From Schaalia hyovaginalis (lineage in GTDB: Bacteria > Actinomycetota > Actinomycetes > Actinomycetales > Actinomycetaceae): DNA of 64,000 nt. Of this stretch, positions 20,712 through 29,246 are shown one piece after another. The stretch covers positions 1-64,000 of the forward strand of contig NZ_JACHMK010000001.1 of NCBI RefSeq assembly GCF_014208035.1, written 5' to 3'. The notes under the pieces are model-generated. The model saw nothing but the letters and a program-made list of their open reading frames with translations. It had not been told where the DNA came from and ran no database searches. A program made the position numbers and the translations under genes. Each line of letters opens with the position of its first letter. The first letter of the stretch is position 1.

Positions 20712-20792
20712 AGCATCTTGGGTTTGGTTCTGTGGTTAGGGTGCAACGGGACTGCTGAGGGTTTGGTTGACAGTTTTCCTTCTGGTTTTTAG

Positions 20793-20809
20793 GCCGCGAG
20801 GGACGCGGC
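20793..20809. terminator. Small hairpin after the copy-A membrane gene
   Basis: GCCGCG, loop AGGGA, CGCGGC, 80 bases after the stop, preceded by a T-rich stretch (TTCTGGTTTTTAG). It may end transcription of the module or belong to the IS3 remnant. Repeated at 26327-26343. Confidence 0.4.
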
Positions 20810-20837
20810 TGGCACCTGTGCAGATCGGTTACGTGTT

Positions 20838-21321
20838 CTAGGGTGAGTAACGGTAGTCCCTGGGCGTTAGGGGACGAAGAGACTGCCCCGTCGCCGATCC
20901 GGCGAGTGAACAGTCAGTGATGAACGCGGCGCAGCACAACCCGCCCAAGGTCCGCACGGAGATGATGTTCGCGGCGCATCTTTTGGTGTATCTTGCGTAC
21001 CCCGTACACGCTGTCGTTGTCCGCATGAATTCCGTCTGATCTTGCCAGTAAGGACCGCGTCTTGCAGACCCGTGGTACAGGCCGAGCGTCCCTGGTCGGG
21101 TCAATAGGCGCGCGAAGTGACAACGCCAGCCATATCGCCCCCCGGATGCGACAGATTACTTCACCCCTGAAATGATCGAGGTGCCCGTCGACGCAACAAC
21201 GGATCGCCTCGTTGTAGGGCGGCAAGTTCCGCTGCGAGAAAAGCCGAGGTAGCCTGAGGGGCTTATTGATGCACCGCAATTCACGGTTCCCCTGGCCCAG
21301 CCTGTGCAACTCCTCCATCAT
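20838..21321 (-). pseudogene. IS3-family transposase remnant in the A/B loop
   Basis: Minus-strand reading in shifting frames: EELHRLGQGNRELRCINKPL matches the end of IS3 OrfA (E-N-R-E-L-R), FRGEVICRIRGA resembles the start of OrfB, and HADNDSVYGVRKIHQKMRRE is the OrfB motif N-x-x-V-Y-G-x-R-K. The rest of OrfB, including the DDE residues, is missing. It occupies most of 20712-21321, which otherwise shows no gene. Duplicated at 26372-26855. Confidence 0.7.
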
Positions 21322-22078
21322 CGGGGTTGGTGGGGTGGAGACGCAGGTACGTGTTGGGGTTGGTGAACATCTTGTCCGGGCTGGCGAAAGTGAGCGTCAC
21401 ATCCAGGCAATGACCTTCGGGCAGGACCGAGTAGACCAGGTCCGATGTCGCCCAATCCAGCACGGCGTACACGGCGACATCGCCTTTGGGCAGTGGGAAG
21501 AGCCGGGTCTGACCATTCCAGATCCGCCCCACCCGAACACCGTTCACCGTAATCAGAACCGAACGCAAAGCCGAGTTGTACCACGACCAGGGACGACGAA
21601 CACGCAGCGCGTTCGGGCTCACCAGCTCCGCACTAACCCTTACCGAGGCTTCAGGATCCGGGTGAGAAGCGACATGATACATATCAGAACGCTTCACCTC
21701 ATCGTCTTCTACACGACGCTGCCTGCGCCGCCTCGCGTGATACTCCGGATACGCCCACTCCGGCAAGTCCACATCAAAAATCCAAACAACCAAACCTGAG
21801 AAGACCGAGATCACTGCTATCAAAAGCAAGACCCCGAGGAGTACCGCCCCCGGAATCGTCGCATAAAAGCCCGTCGGCCCGATGAGCTCAACCAAGATCG
21901 AGGAAGTGAAGGCGAGCCCTGTCAGGGGGAAGAGCCCGGCAATCACCCCCCGACCAAAAGCACCCCCGACCGCAATGGCGGCGCGCCCGACCACCGTGTC
22001 CGTAAACATCGCCATCGCCCACAAAAACCAGATGAACCCAGTAAAGGCCACCAATTCGAGCAGCATCTTCGTCGTCAC
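21281..22078 (-). CDS. Membrane protein, probable immunity partner, copy B (truncated end)
   Basis: Identical to copy A up to ...YLRLHPTNP, then 13 residues read from the IS3 remnant (DDGGVAQAGPGEP) replace the native end ADLLPPLPDWE. Membrane half and variable blocks are as in copy A. It overlaps the stop of the copy-B toxin by four bases. Whether the changed tail matters is unknown; the last native residues are polar and may be dispensable. Confidence 0.6.
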   Translation of the reverse strand: MTTKMLLELVAFTGFIWFLWAMAMFTDTVVGRAAIAVGGAFGRGVIAGLFPLTGLAFTSSILVELIGPTGFYATIPGAVLLGVLLLIAVISVFSGLVVWIFDVDLPEWAYPEYHARRRRQRRVEDDEVKRSDMYHVASHPDPEASVRVSAELVSPNALRVRRPWSWYNSALRSVLITVNGVRVGRIWNGQTRLFPLPKGDVAVYAVLDWATSDLVYSVLPEGHCLDVTLTFASPDKMFTNPNTYLRLHPTNPDDGGVAQAGPGEP

Positions 22079-23281
22079 GAATCCGCCCCTTTGGAACCGA
22101 GAACAGGATGAATGATGAAGGAATCAAACCAGCCCGCGGCACGCTCACCCGCTGTCTTGCCCAACTCCCCTCCTGCTTCTCCGCCTGCAACGAACCCGGC
22201 GCCGATCCCGGTCGGGCCACCCGCAACCCCCGCGATACCACCACCAATCGCTCCGGCCGATTCACCGGCCGACTCGAACCCACCTTCGAGGAGGCCGTGT
22301 GTCACAGTGCGAGCAACCCGCTCACCCATAGTCAGACCCGGGTCGATCGAATCATCACGCGCCTGCTCATACCCGTTCTCCACAACAGACCCCACCGTGA
22401 GAATCCCCCCCGACAACACCAGCACCCCTAAGGACGGTCCGGCCCGCCCGCAACGCCTTGCCCGTCGCAGAAGCCTCACCCGCAATAGCCACCCGGTTCG
22501 AAAAATCCACCTCCTGAACCAAACTCCGCACCCGCGCCGCCCAACGCCCCACAAGCGTCGACTCATTCGCAACACGCCCCGCACTCCACCCCTCAACGGC
22601 ACGCGCCACCTTCTGCGCCGGCTCACCGTTGCTAATCATCTTCTCAAGCTGCGCCTTCCGGGCAGCCGAATCCGGCGACACGAACGTCACGCCAGGAAGC
22701 AACGCTGTCGACCAAGCAGCCGTCACCCCCGCACTACGCGCCGCAACAATCTCCCGCTGCCACTCCTTAGCAGCCTCCACAGCCTCAGAAGGCAACATCT
22801 GCGCATCCTTACACACCTCAGCGAACTGCGCATGCGCCACCTCCTCGACGGCACGAAGCTCACCGACTATCCCCGAAAGCCTGGCGAACACCCCTACCTT
22901 CACCTCACGATCAGGATCCGACCAGCCCGGGGCATGCACCACCCCACCCACAACCCGCAAACCCCACGCCTCAGCCTCCATCAACACCGCATACAAGCCC
23001 GTCTCCACCAGCCCCAAGTCCTCACCCAAAGCCTCCAACCCGGCGATCAGCAACATCACCCGCTGAACATGAGAACCGACAAGCAGCAGCTGCGCATCCA
23101 CACACTCACGAATCGCGGTCACCGTCCGACCGCTCATCTGCCCGACCAGCGCCGAACGCGCCGAAGTCAAACACTCCCGAGCATCCATCAACTTGGCAAG
23201 CTGCGACCCCAAAGAAGTCGCCAAAGCCACCGGCGAACCCGAGGCCACCCGCACCCGACAATCCACCAGACCACTCACCAC
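22075..23281 (-). pseudogene. T7-secretion-type glycine-zipper toxin candidate, copy B (frameshifted at G7)
   Basis: Mirror of copy A. The coding-strand G7 run lies at 22405-22411 and cuts the protein at 304 residues; with six G it would reach about 401 residues, ending ...VLGSKGADS at 22075. Its stop overlaps the start of the copy-B membrane gene. Confidence 0.6.
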
Positions 23282-23287
23282 ACACCC

Positions 23288-23581
23288 CTACGCATCGAAC
23301 ACCGCCTGCTCAGAAACCATGCCCGCACGAATCTGCTCTTCAAGCTCCTCGAACGAATCCGCAGCAGCCATCATCGACATCGACACCGTGCGCACCGCCT
23401 CCGCAGACGCACACACACCGGACTCCACCGCATCGAGCACCGCCCGAGCCGCAACCGTCGACGGCCCCAAATCAGGCGCACCCTCCACCTGCACACGAGC
23501 CAAACTCAAATACGCCTCATCCACAACACGACCGCACTCCCGAAGAGACTCAGTCCACACCCCAAGAAACTCAACACTCAC
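23288..23581 (-). CDS. Esx-like small helical protein, copy B
   Basis: 97 residues, identical to the copy-A protein at 18417-18710; start GTG 23581 with the same GAGGGG upstream. First gene of the copy-B module. Confidence 0.6.
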   Translation of the reverse strand: MSVEFLGVWTESLRECGRVVDEAYLSLARVQVEGAPDLGPSTVAARAVLDAVESGVCASAEAVRTVSMSMMAAADSFEELEEQIRAGMVSEQAVFDA

Positions 23582-23651
23582 CCCAACCCCCTCACCCTCA
23601 CACTCATCCCCCGATCCTACGTTCAGAATCGATCTAGGTTTCTTTCCATTC

Positions 23652-24720
23652 GGGAGTATCCGATTAACGGTGTAAGCGGCTTCATCGCCTGGCAGGGCAG
23701 GAGGAGTCATGACGACCGAGATAACCACCAGCAGCAGCTCGTTGGCCGTGGAGTCGGCCAGATTGGTGGCTGTGGTCCCGGCACTTTCCCCGGATGAGCC
23801 GGCTAAGCCGGACAAGGCCCAGCGTGAGGTGATCGCGCAGATGGTGTGCCAAGCCCGTGATGCGGGGATTGTCCCGTGCGGCCCTGACGGCCTGTTAAAA
23901 GCGTTGACCGTGCAGGTCTCAAAGCAGCTCACGACGAGGAACTCAACGAGCACCTGGGCTATGACAAGCACGACCCGTTCGGCCGGGGTAGCGGTAACTC
24001 CCGCAACGGGAGCTTCGAGCCTCAGCTGGTGAAGAAGCGCCAACGCCGCTTGCCGGACATGGACGCTATGGTTCTGTCGTTGTCCGCAAAGGCCTGACGA
24101 CCGGTGAGATCGGCGCCCACTTCGCCGGGGTCTACGGCACGTCGGTCTTGAAGGACACGATCAACCGGATCACCGACCGCGTTGTTGACGAGATGAACGC
24201 GCAGATGAGCCGTCCATTGGAGCCCTTCTACGCCGCGATCGGTGTGCCAAAGGACATTTTGGGGATCTGGCTCGAGATCGTCGCCGATCTGAAACCCGTC
24301 TACAAAGCACCCACGGCGGAAGCGCCTGAGCGGGCGTTCGGGGAGTTCGCCGACATGTGGGGCAGGTCCGGCCCGGCGATGATCCGGCTCTGGCGAGGTG
24401 CCTGGAGCGAGTTCGTTTCGTTCCTGGACTACGGATCTGGAGATCCGCAAGGTGTTGTGTTCGACGAACGCGATCGAGTCGTTGAACGCCAGGTTCCCCA
24501 CGGCGGTGAGGGCCAGGGGGCATTTCCCGAACGAGCAGGCCGCGTTGAAGACGCTCTATCCGACCGTGAGATCGAGACCCAAAGGGCACCGGGCAGACCC
24601 GCTGGGGCATGCGCTGGAAGCCCGCATCGAACGCGTTCGCCACCACCTTCGCCGACCGCATACCCGCGGACAGCACCCACCAGTAGAAAGCGCCACTTAC
24701 ACCGATAACCGGACACTCCC
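23652..24720 (+). mobile_element. Defective IS256-family element, copy B
   Basis: Inverted copy of 17278-18346 with both 25-bp terminal repeats (23652-23676, 24696-24720). The transposase carries the same deletion and frameshifts as copy A, so it was already dead when the region was duplicated. Confidence 0.8.
23709..24686 (+). pseudogene. IS256-family transposase, internally deleted and frameshifted (copy B)
   Basis: Same broken reading as 17312-18289: GPDGLLKALTVQVSKQL, frameshift, RPLEPFYAAIGV, loss of the middle, IVADLKPVYKAPTAEAPE, frameshift, STNAIESLNARF. Confidence 0.85.
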
Positions 24721-24836
24721 GGATACGCGGGCGACTTGTGGGTGTCATATAAACGAAGACGCGATGAAGTAACGAGCCTGTACAGACTTCGTCTATTCGC
24801 ATGGTGAATACTTGAGGCATTGAGCGATGTCGAGGT

Positions 24837-24910
24837 GCCGCCCTCAGCGCGCGGAGCGGAGCCTCAGCGAGTTGAGGACGACGAACACCGAGGAGAAGGC
24901 CATGGCGGCG
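24837..24910 (-). repeat. 74-bp copA 3'-end repeat, inverted middle copy
   Basis: Reverse complement of 17088-17161. On the copy-B side it continues as the left junction does; on the copy-C side it continues as the right junction does (AATCCTCGCC...). It therefore joins the two halves of the island like a hybrid of both boundaries. Confidence 0.85.
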
Positions 24911-25005
24911 AGGATTGGGCTGTGTCTGCTTCTGGTGTGTGGGTGGGGGTGGGGTCGTGACTTTGCCTGAACGTAGGATCGGGGGGTGAGGGTGAGGGGG
25001 TTGGG

Positions 25006-25109
25006 GTGAGTGTTGAGTTTCTTGGGGTGTGGACTGAGTCTCTTCGGGAGTGCGGGGCGTGTTGTGGATGAGGCGTATTTGAGTTTGACTCGTGTCCGGG
25101 TCGGAGTGT
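25006..25109 (+). pseudogene. Truncated Esx-like gene remnant, copy C
   Basis: Starts like the copy-A gene (SVEFLGVWTESLRECG) but has one extra G in TGCGGGGCG, which causes a stop soon after. About 30 codons on, the sequence jumps into the middle of the toxin gene (TTAGGGGTGCTGG), a deletion of about 1.06 kb relative to copy A. Confidence 0.7.
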
Positions 25110-25146
25110 TCTTAGGGGTGCTGGTGTTGTCGGGGGGATTCTCACG

Positions 25147-25464
25147 GTGGGGTCTGTTGTGGAGAACGGGTATGAGCAGGCGCGTGATGATTCGATCGAC
25201 CCGGGTCTGACTATGGGTGAGCGGGTTGCTCGCACTGTGACACACGGCCTCCTCGAAGGTGGGTTCGAGTCGGCCGGTGAATCGGCCGGAGCGATTGGTG
25301 GTGGTATCGCGGGGGTTGCGGGTGGCCCGACCGGGATCGGCGCCGGGTTCGTTGCAGGCGGAGAAGCAGGAGGGGAAGCAGGTCGAGAATTCGGCGAATG
25401 GCTAGGCAGCTTCGCTGATGACCGTGTGTGGAATCGATTGTTGGGACGAGATGATGCCAGCTGA
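25147..25464 (+). CDS. Orphan toxin C-terminal module, copy C (variant 2 tail)
   Basis: Encodes only the zipper part of the toxin: GSVVENGYEQARDDSIDP, GESAGAIGGGIAGVAGG, GIGAGFVAGGEAGGE, then a different end, AGREFGEWLGSFADDRVW and NRLLGRDDAS, instead of the copy-A tail. The G-run upstream has six G here, so the zipper frame is open, but the export domain is deleted. It resembles the orphan C-terminal toxin cassettes kept behind polymorphic toxins as recombination donors. GTG 25147 is the first start in frame; no good ribosome site, so expression is doubtful. Confidence 0.55.
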   Translation: MGSVVENGYEQARDDSIDPGLTMGERVARTVTHGLLEGGFESAGESAGAIGGGIAGVAGGPTGIGAGFVAGGEAGGEAGREFGEWLGSFADDRVWNRLLGRDDAS

Positions 25465-26245
25465 CGTCTTCTGGTCGGGGTTCGCTCTTGCTGCGCTCGC
25501 CTGGTTCATGTGGGCGATGGCGATGTTTACGGACACGGTGGTCGGGCGCGCCGCCATTGCGGTCGGGGGTGCTTTTGGTCGGGGGGTGATTGCCGGGCTC
25601 TTCCCCCTGACAGGGCTCGCCTTCACCACCGGGCTCATTACGGCGCTTATTGAGCGGACGGGCTTTTATGCGACGATTCCGGGGGCGGTACTCCTCGGGG
25701 TCTTGCTTTTGATAGCAGTGATCTCGGTCTTCTCAGGTTTGGTTGTTTGGATTTTTGATGTGGACTTGCCGGAGTGGGCGTATCCGGAGTATCACGCGAG
25801 GCGGCGCAGGCAGCGTCGTGTAGAAGACGATGAGGTGAAGCGTTCTGATATGTATCATGTCGCTTCTCACCCGGATCCTGAAGCCTCGGTAAGGGTTAGT
25901 GCGGAGCTGGTGAGCCCGAACGCGCTGCGTGTTCGTCGTCCCTGGTCGTGGTACAACTCGGCTTTGCGTTCGGTTCTGATTACGGTGAACGGTGTTCGGG
26001 TGGGGCGGATCTGGAATGGTCAGACCCGGCTCTTCCCACTGCCCAAAGGCGATGTCGCCGTGTACGCCGTGCTGGATTGGGCGACATCGGACCTGGTCTA
26101 CTCGGTCCTGCCCGAAGGTCATTGCCTGGATGTGACGCTCACTTTCGCCAGCCCGGACAAGATGTTCACCAACCCCAACACGTACCTGCGTCTCCACCCC
26201 ACCAACCCCGCAGACCTTCTCCCGCCCCTACCCGACTGGGAATGA
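25451..26245 (+). CDS. Membrane protein, probable immunity partner, copy C (variant 2)
   Basis: Starts MMPADVFWSGFALAALAWF, overlapping the toxin stop by 14 bases. Same plan as copy A, with an identical soluble half ending PADLLPPLPDWE. It differs in the first helix (co-varying with the toxin tail, 25377-25508) and in ten residues TGLITALIER at 25627-25656 in place of SSILVELIGP. The third block (LLIAVISVFS) is as in A and B. The linked change of toxin tail and partner is what a toxin-immunity pair would show. Confidence 0.6.
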   Translation: MMPADVFWSGFALAALAWFMWAMAMFTDTVVGRAAIAVGGAFGRGVIAGLFPLTGLAFTTGLITALIERTGFYATIPGAVLLGVLLLIAVISVFSGLVVWIFDVDLPEWAYPEYHARRRRQRRVEDDEVKRSDMYHVASHPDPEASVRVSAELVSPNALRVRRPWSWYNSALRSVLITVNGVRVGRIWNGQTRLFPLPKGDVAVYAVLDWATSDLVYSVLPEGHCLDVTLTFASPDKMFTNPNTYLRLHPTNPADLLPPLPDWE

Positions 26246-26326
26246 AGCATCTTGGGTTTGGTTCTGTGGTTAGGGTGCAACGGGACTGCTGAGGGTTTGG
26301 TTGACAGTTTTCCTTCTGGTTTTTAG

Positions 26327-26343
26327 GCCGCGAGGGACGCGGC
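26327..26343. terminator. Small hairpin after the copy-C membrane gene
   Basis: Same GCCGCG-AGGGA-CGCGGC hairpin as 20793-20809, part of the duplicated segment. Confidence 0.4.
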
Positions 26344-26371
26344 TGGCACCTGTGCAGATCGGTTACGTGTT

Positions 26372-26855
26372 CTAGGGTGAGTAACGGTAGTCCCTGGGCG
26401 TTAGGGGACGAAGAGACTGCCCCGTCGCCGATCCGGCGAGTGAACAGTCAGTGATGAACGCGGCGCAGCACAACCCGCCCAAGGTCCGCACGGAGATGAT
26501 GTTCGCGGCGCATCTTTTGGTGTATCTTGCGTACCCCGTACACGCTGTCGTTGTCCGCATGAATTCCGTCTGATCTTGCCAGTAAGGACCGCGTCTTGCA
26601 GACCCGTGGTACAGGCCGAGCGTCCCTGGTCGGGTCAATAGGCGCGCGAAGTGACAACGCCAGCCATATCGCCCCCCGGATGCGACAGATTACTTCACCC
26701 CTGAAATGATCGAGGTGCCCGTCGACGCAACAACGGATCGCCTCGTTGTAGGGCGGCAAGTTCCGCTGCGAGAAAAGCCGAGGTAGCCTGAGGGGCTTAT
26801 TGATGCACCGCAATTCACGGTTCCCCTGGCCCAGCCTGTGCAACTCCTCCATCAT
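26372..26855 (-). pseudogene. IS3-family transposase remnant in the C/D loop
   Basis: Direct duplicate of 20838-21321 (offset 5534). Same EELHRLGQGNRELR and VYGVRKIHQKMRRE fragments. It fills the stretch between the copy-C and copy-D membrane genes. Confidence 0.7.
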
Positions 26856-27612
26856 CGGGGTTGGTGGGGTGGAGACGCAGGTACGTGTTGGGGTTGGTGA
26901 ACATCTTGTCCGGGCTGGCGAAAGTGAGCGTCACATCCAGGCAATGACCTTCGGGCAGGACCGAGTAGACCAGGTCCGATGTCGCCCAATCCAGCACGGC
27001 GTACACGGCGACATCGCCTTTGGGCAGTGGGAAGAGCCGGGTCTGACCATTCCAGATCCGCCCCACCCGAACACCGTTCACCGTAATCAGAACCGAACGC
27101 AAAGCCGAGTTGTACCACGACCAGGGACGACGAACACGCAGCGCGTTCGGGCTCACCAGCTCCGCACTAACCCTTACCGAGGCTTCAGGATCCGGGTGAG
27201 AAGCGACATGATACATATCAGAACGCTTCACCTCATCGTCTTCTACACGACGCTGCCTGCGCCGCCTCGCGTGATACTCCGGATACGCCCACTCCGGCAA
27301 GTCCACATCAAAAATCCAAACAACCAAACCTCCACCACCGGCAACAACGAACAGCAGCACCAAGACCCCGAGGAGTACCGCCCCCGGAATCGTCGCATAA
27401 AAGCCCGTCGGCCCGATGAGCTCAACCAAGATCGAGGAAGTGAAGGCGAGCCCTGTCAGGGGGAAGAGCCCGGCAATCACCCCCCGACCAAAAGCACCCC
27501 CGACCGCAATGGCGGCGCGCCCGACCACCGTGTCCGTAAACATCGCCATCGCCCACAAAAACCAGATGAACCCAGTAAAGGCCACCAATTCGAGCAGCAT
27601 CTTCGTCGTCAC
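26815..27612 (-). CDS. Membrane protein, probable immunity partner, copy D (variant 3)
   Basis: As copy B (same first helix, SSILVELIGP block and IS3-derived tail) except that 30 bases at 27331-27360 encode VLLFVVAGGG instead of LLIAVISVFS. The flanks read identical, so one membrane segment has been exchanged as an exact in-frame block. It overlaps the stop of the copy-D toxin module by four bases. Confidence 0.6.
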   Translation of the reverse strand: MTTKMLLELVAFTGFIWFLWAMAMFTDTVVGRAAIAVGGAFGRGVIAGLFPLTGLAFTSSILVELIGPTGFYATIPGAVLLGVLVLLFVVAGGGGLVVWIFDVDLPEWAYPEYHARRRRQRRVEDDEVKRSDMYHVASHPDPEASVRVSAELVSPNALRVRRPWSWYNSALRSVLITVNGVRVGRIWNGQTRLFPLPKGDVAVYAVLDWATSDLVYSVLPEGHCLDVTLTFASPDKMFTNPNTYLRLHPTNPDDGGVAQAGPGEP

Positions 27613-27929
27613 GAATCCGCCCCTTTGGAACCGAGAACAGGATGAATGATGAAGGAATCAAACCAGCCCGCGGCACGCTCACCCGCTGTCTTGCCCAACT
27701 CCCCTCCTGCTTCTCCGCCTGCAACGAACCCGGCGCCGATCCCGGTCGGGCCACCCGCAACCCCCGCGATACCACCACCAATCGCTCCGGCCGATTCACC
27801 GGCCGACTCGAACCCACCTTCGAGGAGGCCGTGTGTCACAGTGCGAGCAACCCGCTCACCCATAGTCAGACCCGGGTCGATCGAATCATCACGCGCCTGC
27901 TCATACCCGTTCTCCACAACAGACCCCAC
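27609..27929 (-). CDS. Orphan toxin C-terminal module, copy D (variant 1 tail)
   Basis: 106 residues starting at GTG 27929: the zipper region followed by the copy-A/B tail (GELGKTAGERAAGW to VLGSKGADS). Six-G version of the tract, export domain deleted as in copy C. No clear ribosome site. Confidence 0.55.
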   Translation of the reverse strand: MGSVVENGYEQARDDSIDPGLTMGERVARTVTHGLLEGGFESAGESAGAIGGGIAGVAGGPTGIGAGFVAGGEAGGELGKTAGERAAGWFDSFIIHPVLGSKGADS

Positions 27930-27966
27930 CGTGAGAATCCCCCCGACAACACCAGCACCCCTAAGA

Positions 27967-28070
27967 ACACTCCGACCCGGACACGAGTCAAACTCAAATA
28001 CGCCTCATCCACAACACGCCCCGCACTCCCGAAGAGACTCAGTCCACACCCCAAGAAACTCAACACTCAC
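27967..28070 (-). pseudogene. Truncated Esx-like gene remnant, copy D
   Basis: Mirror of 25006-25109 with the same extra base and the same deletion junction. Confidence 0.7.
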
Positions 28071-28165
28071 CCCAACCCCCTCACCCTCACCCCCCGATCC
28101 TACGTTCAGGCAAAGTCACGACCCCACCCCCACCCACACACCAGAAGCAGACACAGCCCAATCCT

Positions 28166-28239
28166 CGCCGCCATGGCCTTCTCCTCGGTGTTCGTCGTCC
28201 TCAACTCGCTGAGGCTCCGCTCCGCGCGCTGAGGGCGGC
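28166..28239 (+). repeat. 74-bp copA 3'-end repeat, right copy
   Basis: Direct repeat of 17088-17161. After it the sequence is GAGACAGGCGG..., probably the original flank of copA before the island arrived. The 71 bases to the next gene hold nothing I can recognise. Confidence 0.85.
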
Positions 28240-28310
28240 GAGACAGGCGGCGCGAAGCGGGCGACGGAAAGCAATTCGTGCGCGGGACGGCGAAAGCCGC
28301 GCGCCAGGAC

Positions 28311-29141
28311 TCAATCCGTCGCGGGCGGCTCGATGCGCTCGCGGGCGGGACGCGGGTACGGGATCCCGATCCCCTGACGCGCATCGGAGTGGATCCGCTT
28401 CGCAGCGGGGATCCTCACCCGGTGGAGAGTCTTCCTCAACGAGGCGATCGCCGCATCCGTGAAGCGCGTCGAACGGTTGAAGTCGCCGAAGGACCGATCC
28501 GCGCCCGTGCGCTCGAAGCGGCACGGGATCTCCACCATCGACAAGCCCGCCACCAGCACGTCGATCGTCATCGCGACCTCGAGGCCGTATCCGTTCATGA
28601 AGGGCATCGCGCACTGAATCGCCTCACGCGTCGCGCAGCGCACGGGCGCGAGCGGGGAGGTCGGCTCCCACCCCGTCGCCCTGCGGATCACGGCCCTGGC
28701 CAGCGACTTCGCCCTCGACTTGCGGATGCGGGAATCCGCGACCGCCGGAACCGCGCACGCCACATCCGCCTCGCCGCTGACGACGGCCTCCACGAGGGCC
28801 GTCGCCTCGACCGCCGAGTCCCCGAGATCGGCGTTGAGGATGAGGAGGAGGCGCTCGGGCCAATCCGCGCGGTCACGCATCGCCGCGACCTTCACCCCGG
28901 TTTCGATCGCCGAGGCCCGACCTCGCGCGACGGAGTGCCTGACGACCACCGCGCCCGCGGCCCTCGCTGAGGCCGCGGTGTTGTCCTCCGAACCGTCATC
29001 CACCACGATGAGGAGGTCGACCCCCGGGATCGCGCGGCAGGCCCTCACCGTCGAAGCGACATCATGACCGATGTTGTGCGCCGGGATCACCGCCGCCACG
29101 CGCTGCGGCCCGGGACGCGCCTTGCTGACCGAGGAATCCAC
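28311..29141 (-). CDS. Family 2 glycosyltransferase
   Basis: Product of 276 residues, GT-A fold. AAVIPAHNIGHDVASTV is the opening strand, LLIVVDDGSEDNTAASA the nucleotide-binding DDGS, LILNADLGDSAVEA the DxD-like motif, and GYGLEVAMTIDVL the G-x-x-x-E region typical of dolichol-phosphate-mannose-synthase-like GT2 enzymes. No membrane helix, so cytoplasmic or peripheral. Sugar and acceptor are not predictable; the gene stands alone. Confidence 0.85.
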   Translation of the reverse strand: MDSSVSKARPGPQRVAAVIPAHNIGHDVASTVRACRAIPGVDLLIVVDDGSEDNTAASARAAGAVVVRHSVARGRASAIETGVKVAAMRDRADWPERLLLILNADLGDSAVEATALVEAVVSGEADVACAVPAVADSRIRKSRAKSLARAVIRRATGWEPTSPLAPVRCATREAIQCAMPFMNGYGLEVAMTIDVLVAGLSMVEIPCRFERTGADRSFGDFNRSTRFTDAAIASLRKTLHRVRIPAAKRIHSDARQGIGIPYPRPARERIEPPATD

Positions 29142-29194
29142 GCCTCAGATTCTAGCCGCCGGGGCCTCGCGCCCGGCCGAGGGACTCACACGGA

Positions 29195-29230
29195 ATCGGG
29201 GGCGCCGGGCTTCGCCCGGGCGCCCCCGAT
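29195..29230 (-). terminator. GC-rich hairpin downstream of the DUF5926 gene
   Basis: GGGGGCGC-CGGGC, loop TTC, GCCCG-G-GCGCCCCC: a 13-bp stem with one bulge, placed 17 bases after the DUF5926 stop on the minus strand. No U-tract. Confidence 0.6.
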
Positions 29231-29246
29231 CACAGGCGGGAGGGGA

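Larger units (their letters stand above)
21322..24910 (-). repeat. Arm 2 (copy B) of the 3.6-kb inverted repeat
   Basis: Reverse complement of 17088-20676 with no indel seen; includes the copA tail, defective IS256, Esx-like, toxin and membrane genes. Both arms also share the G7 frameshift, so the duplication is recent or is kept uniform by gene conversion. Confidence 0.85.
24837..25376 (+). repeat. Arm 1 (copy C) of the second inverted repeat
   Basis: Matches 27700-28239 in reverse complement (coordinates sum to 53076) up to the toxin variable region. Beyond it the two copies continue as homologous but different alleles, offset by ten bases. Confidence 0.8.
27700..28239 (-). repeat. Arm 2 (copy D) of the second inverted repeat
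   Basis: Reverse complement of 24837-25376: copA tail, truncated Esx-like remnant and the zipper start. Confidence 0.8.

Noticed and set aside
22112..23797. 561-residue open frame opposite the toxin genes (and its mirror at 18201-19886)
   Set aside because: Composition is Arg/His/Pro/Thr-rich with no fold-like pattern; it is the antisense shadow of the toxin module, whose codon bias removes stops on the other strand.
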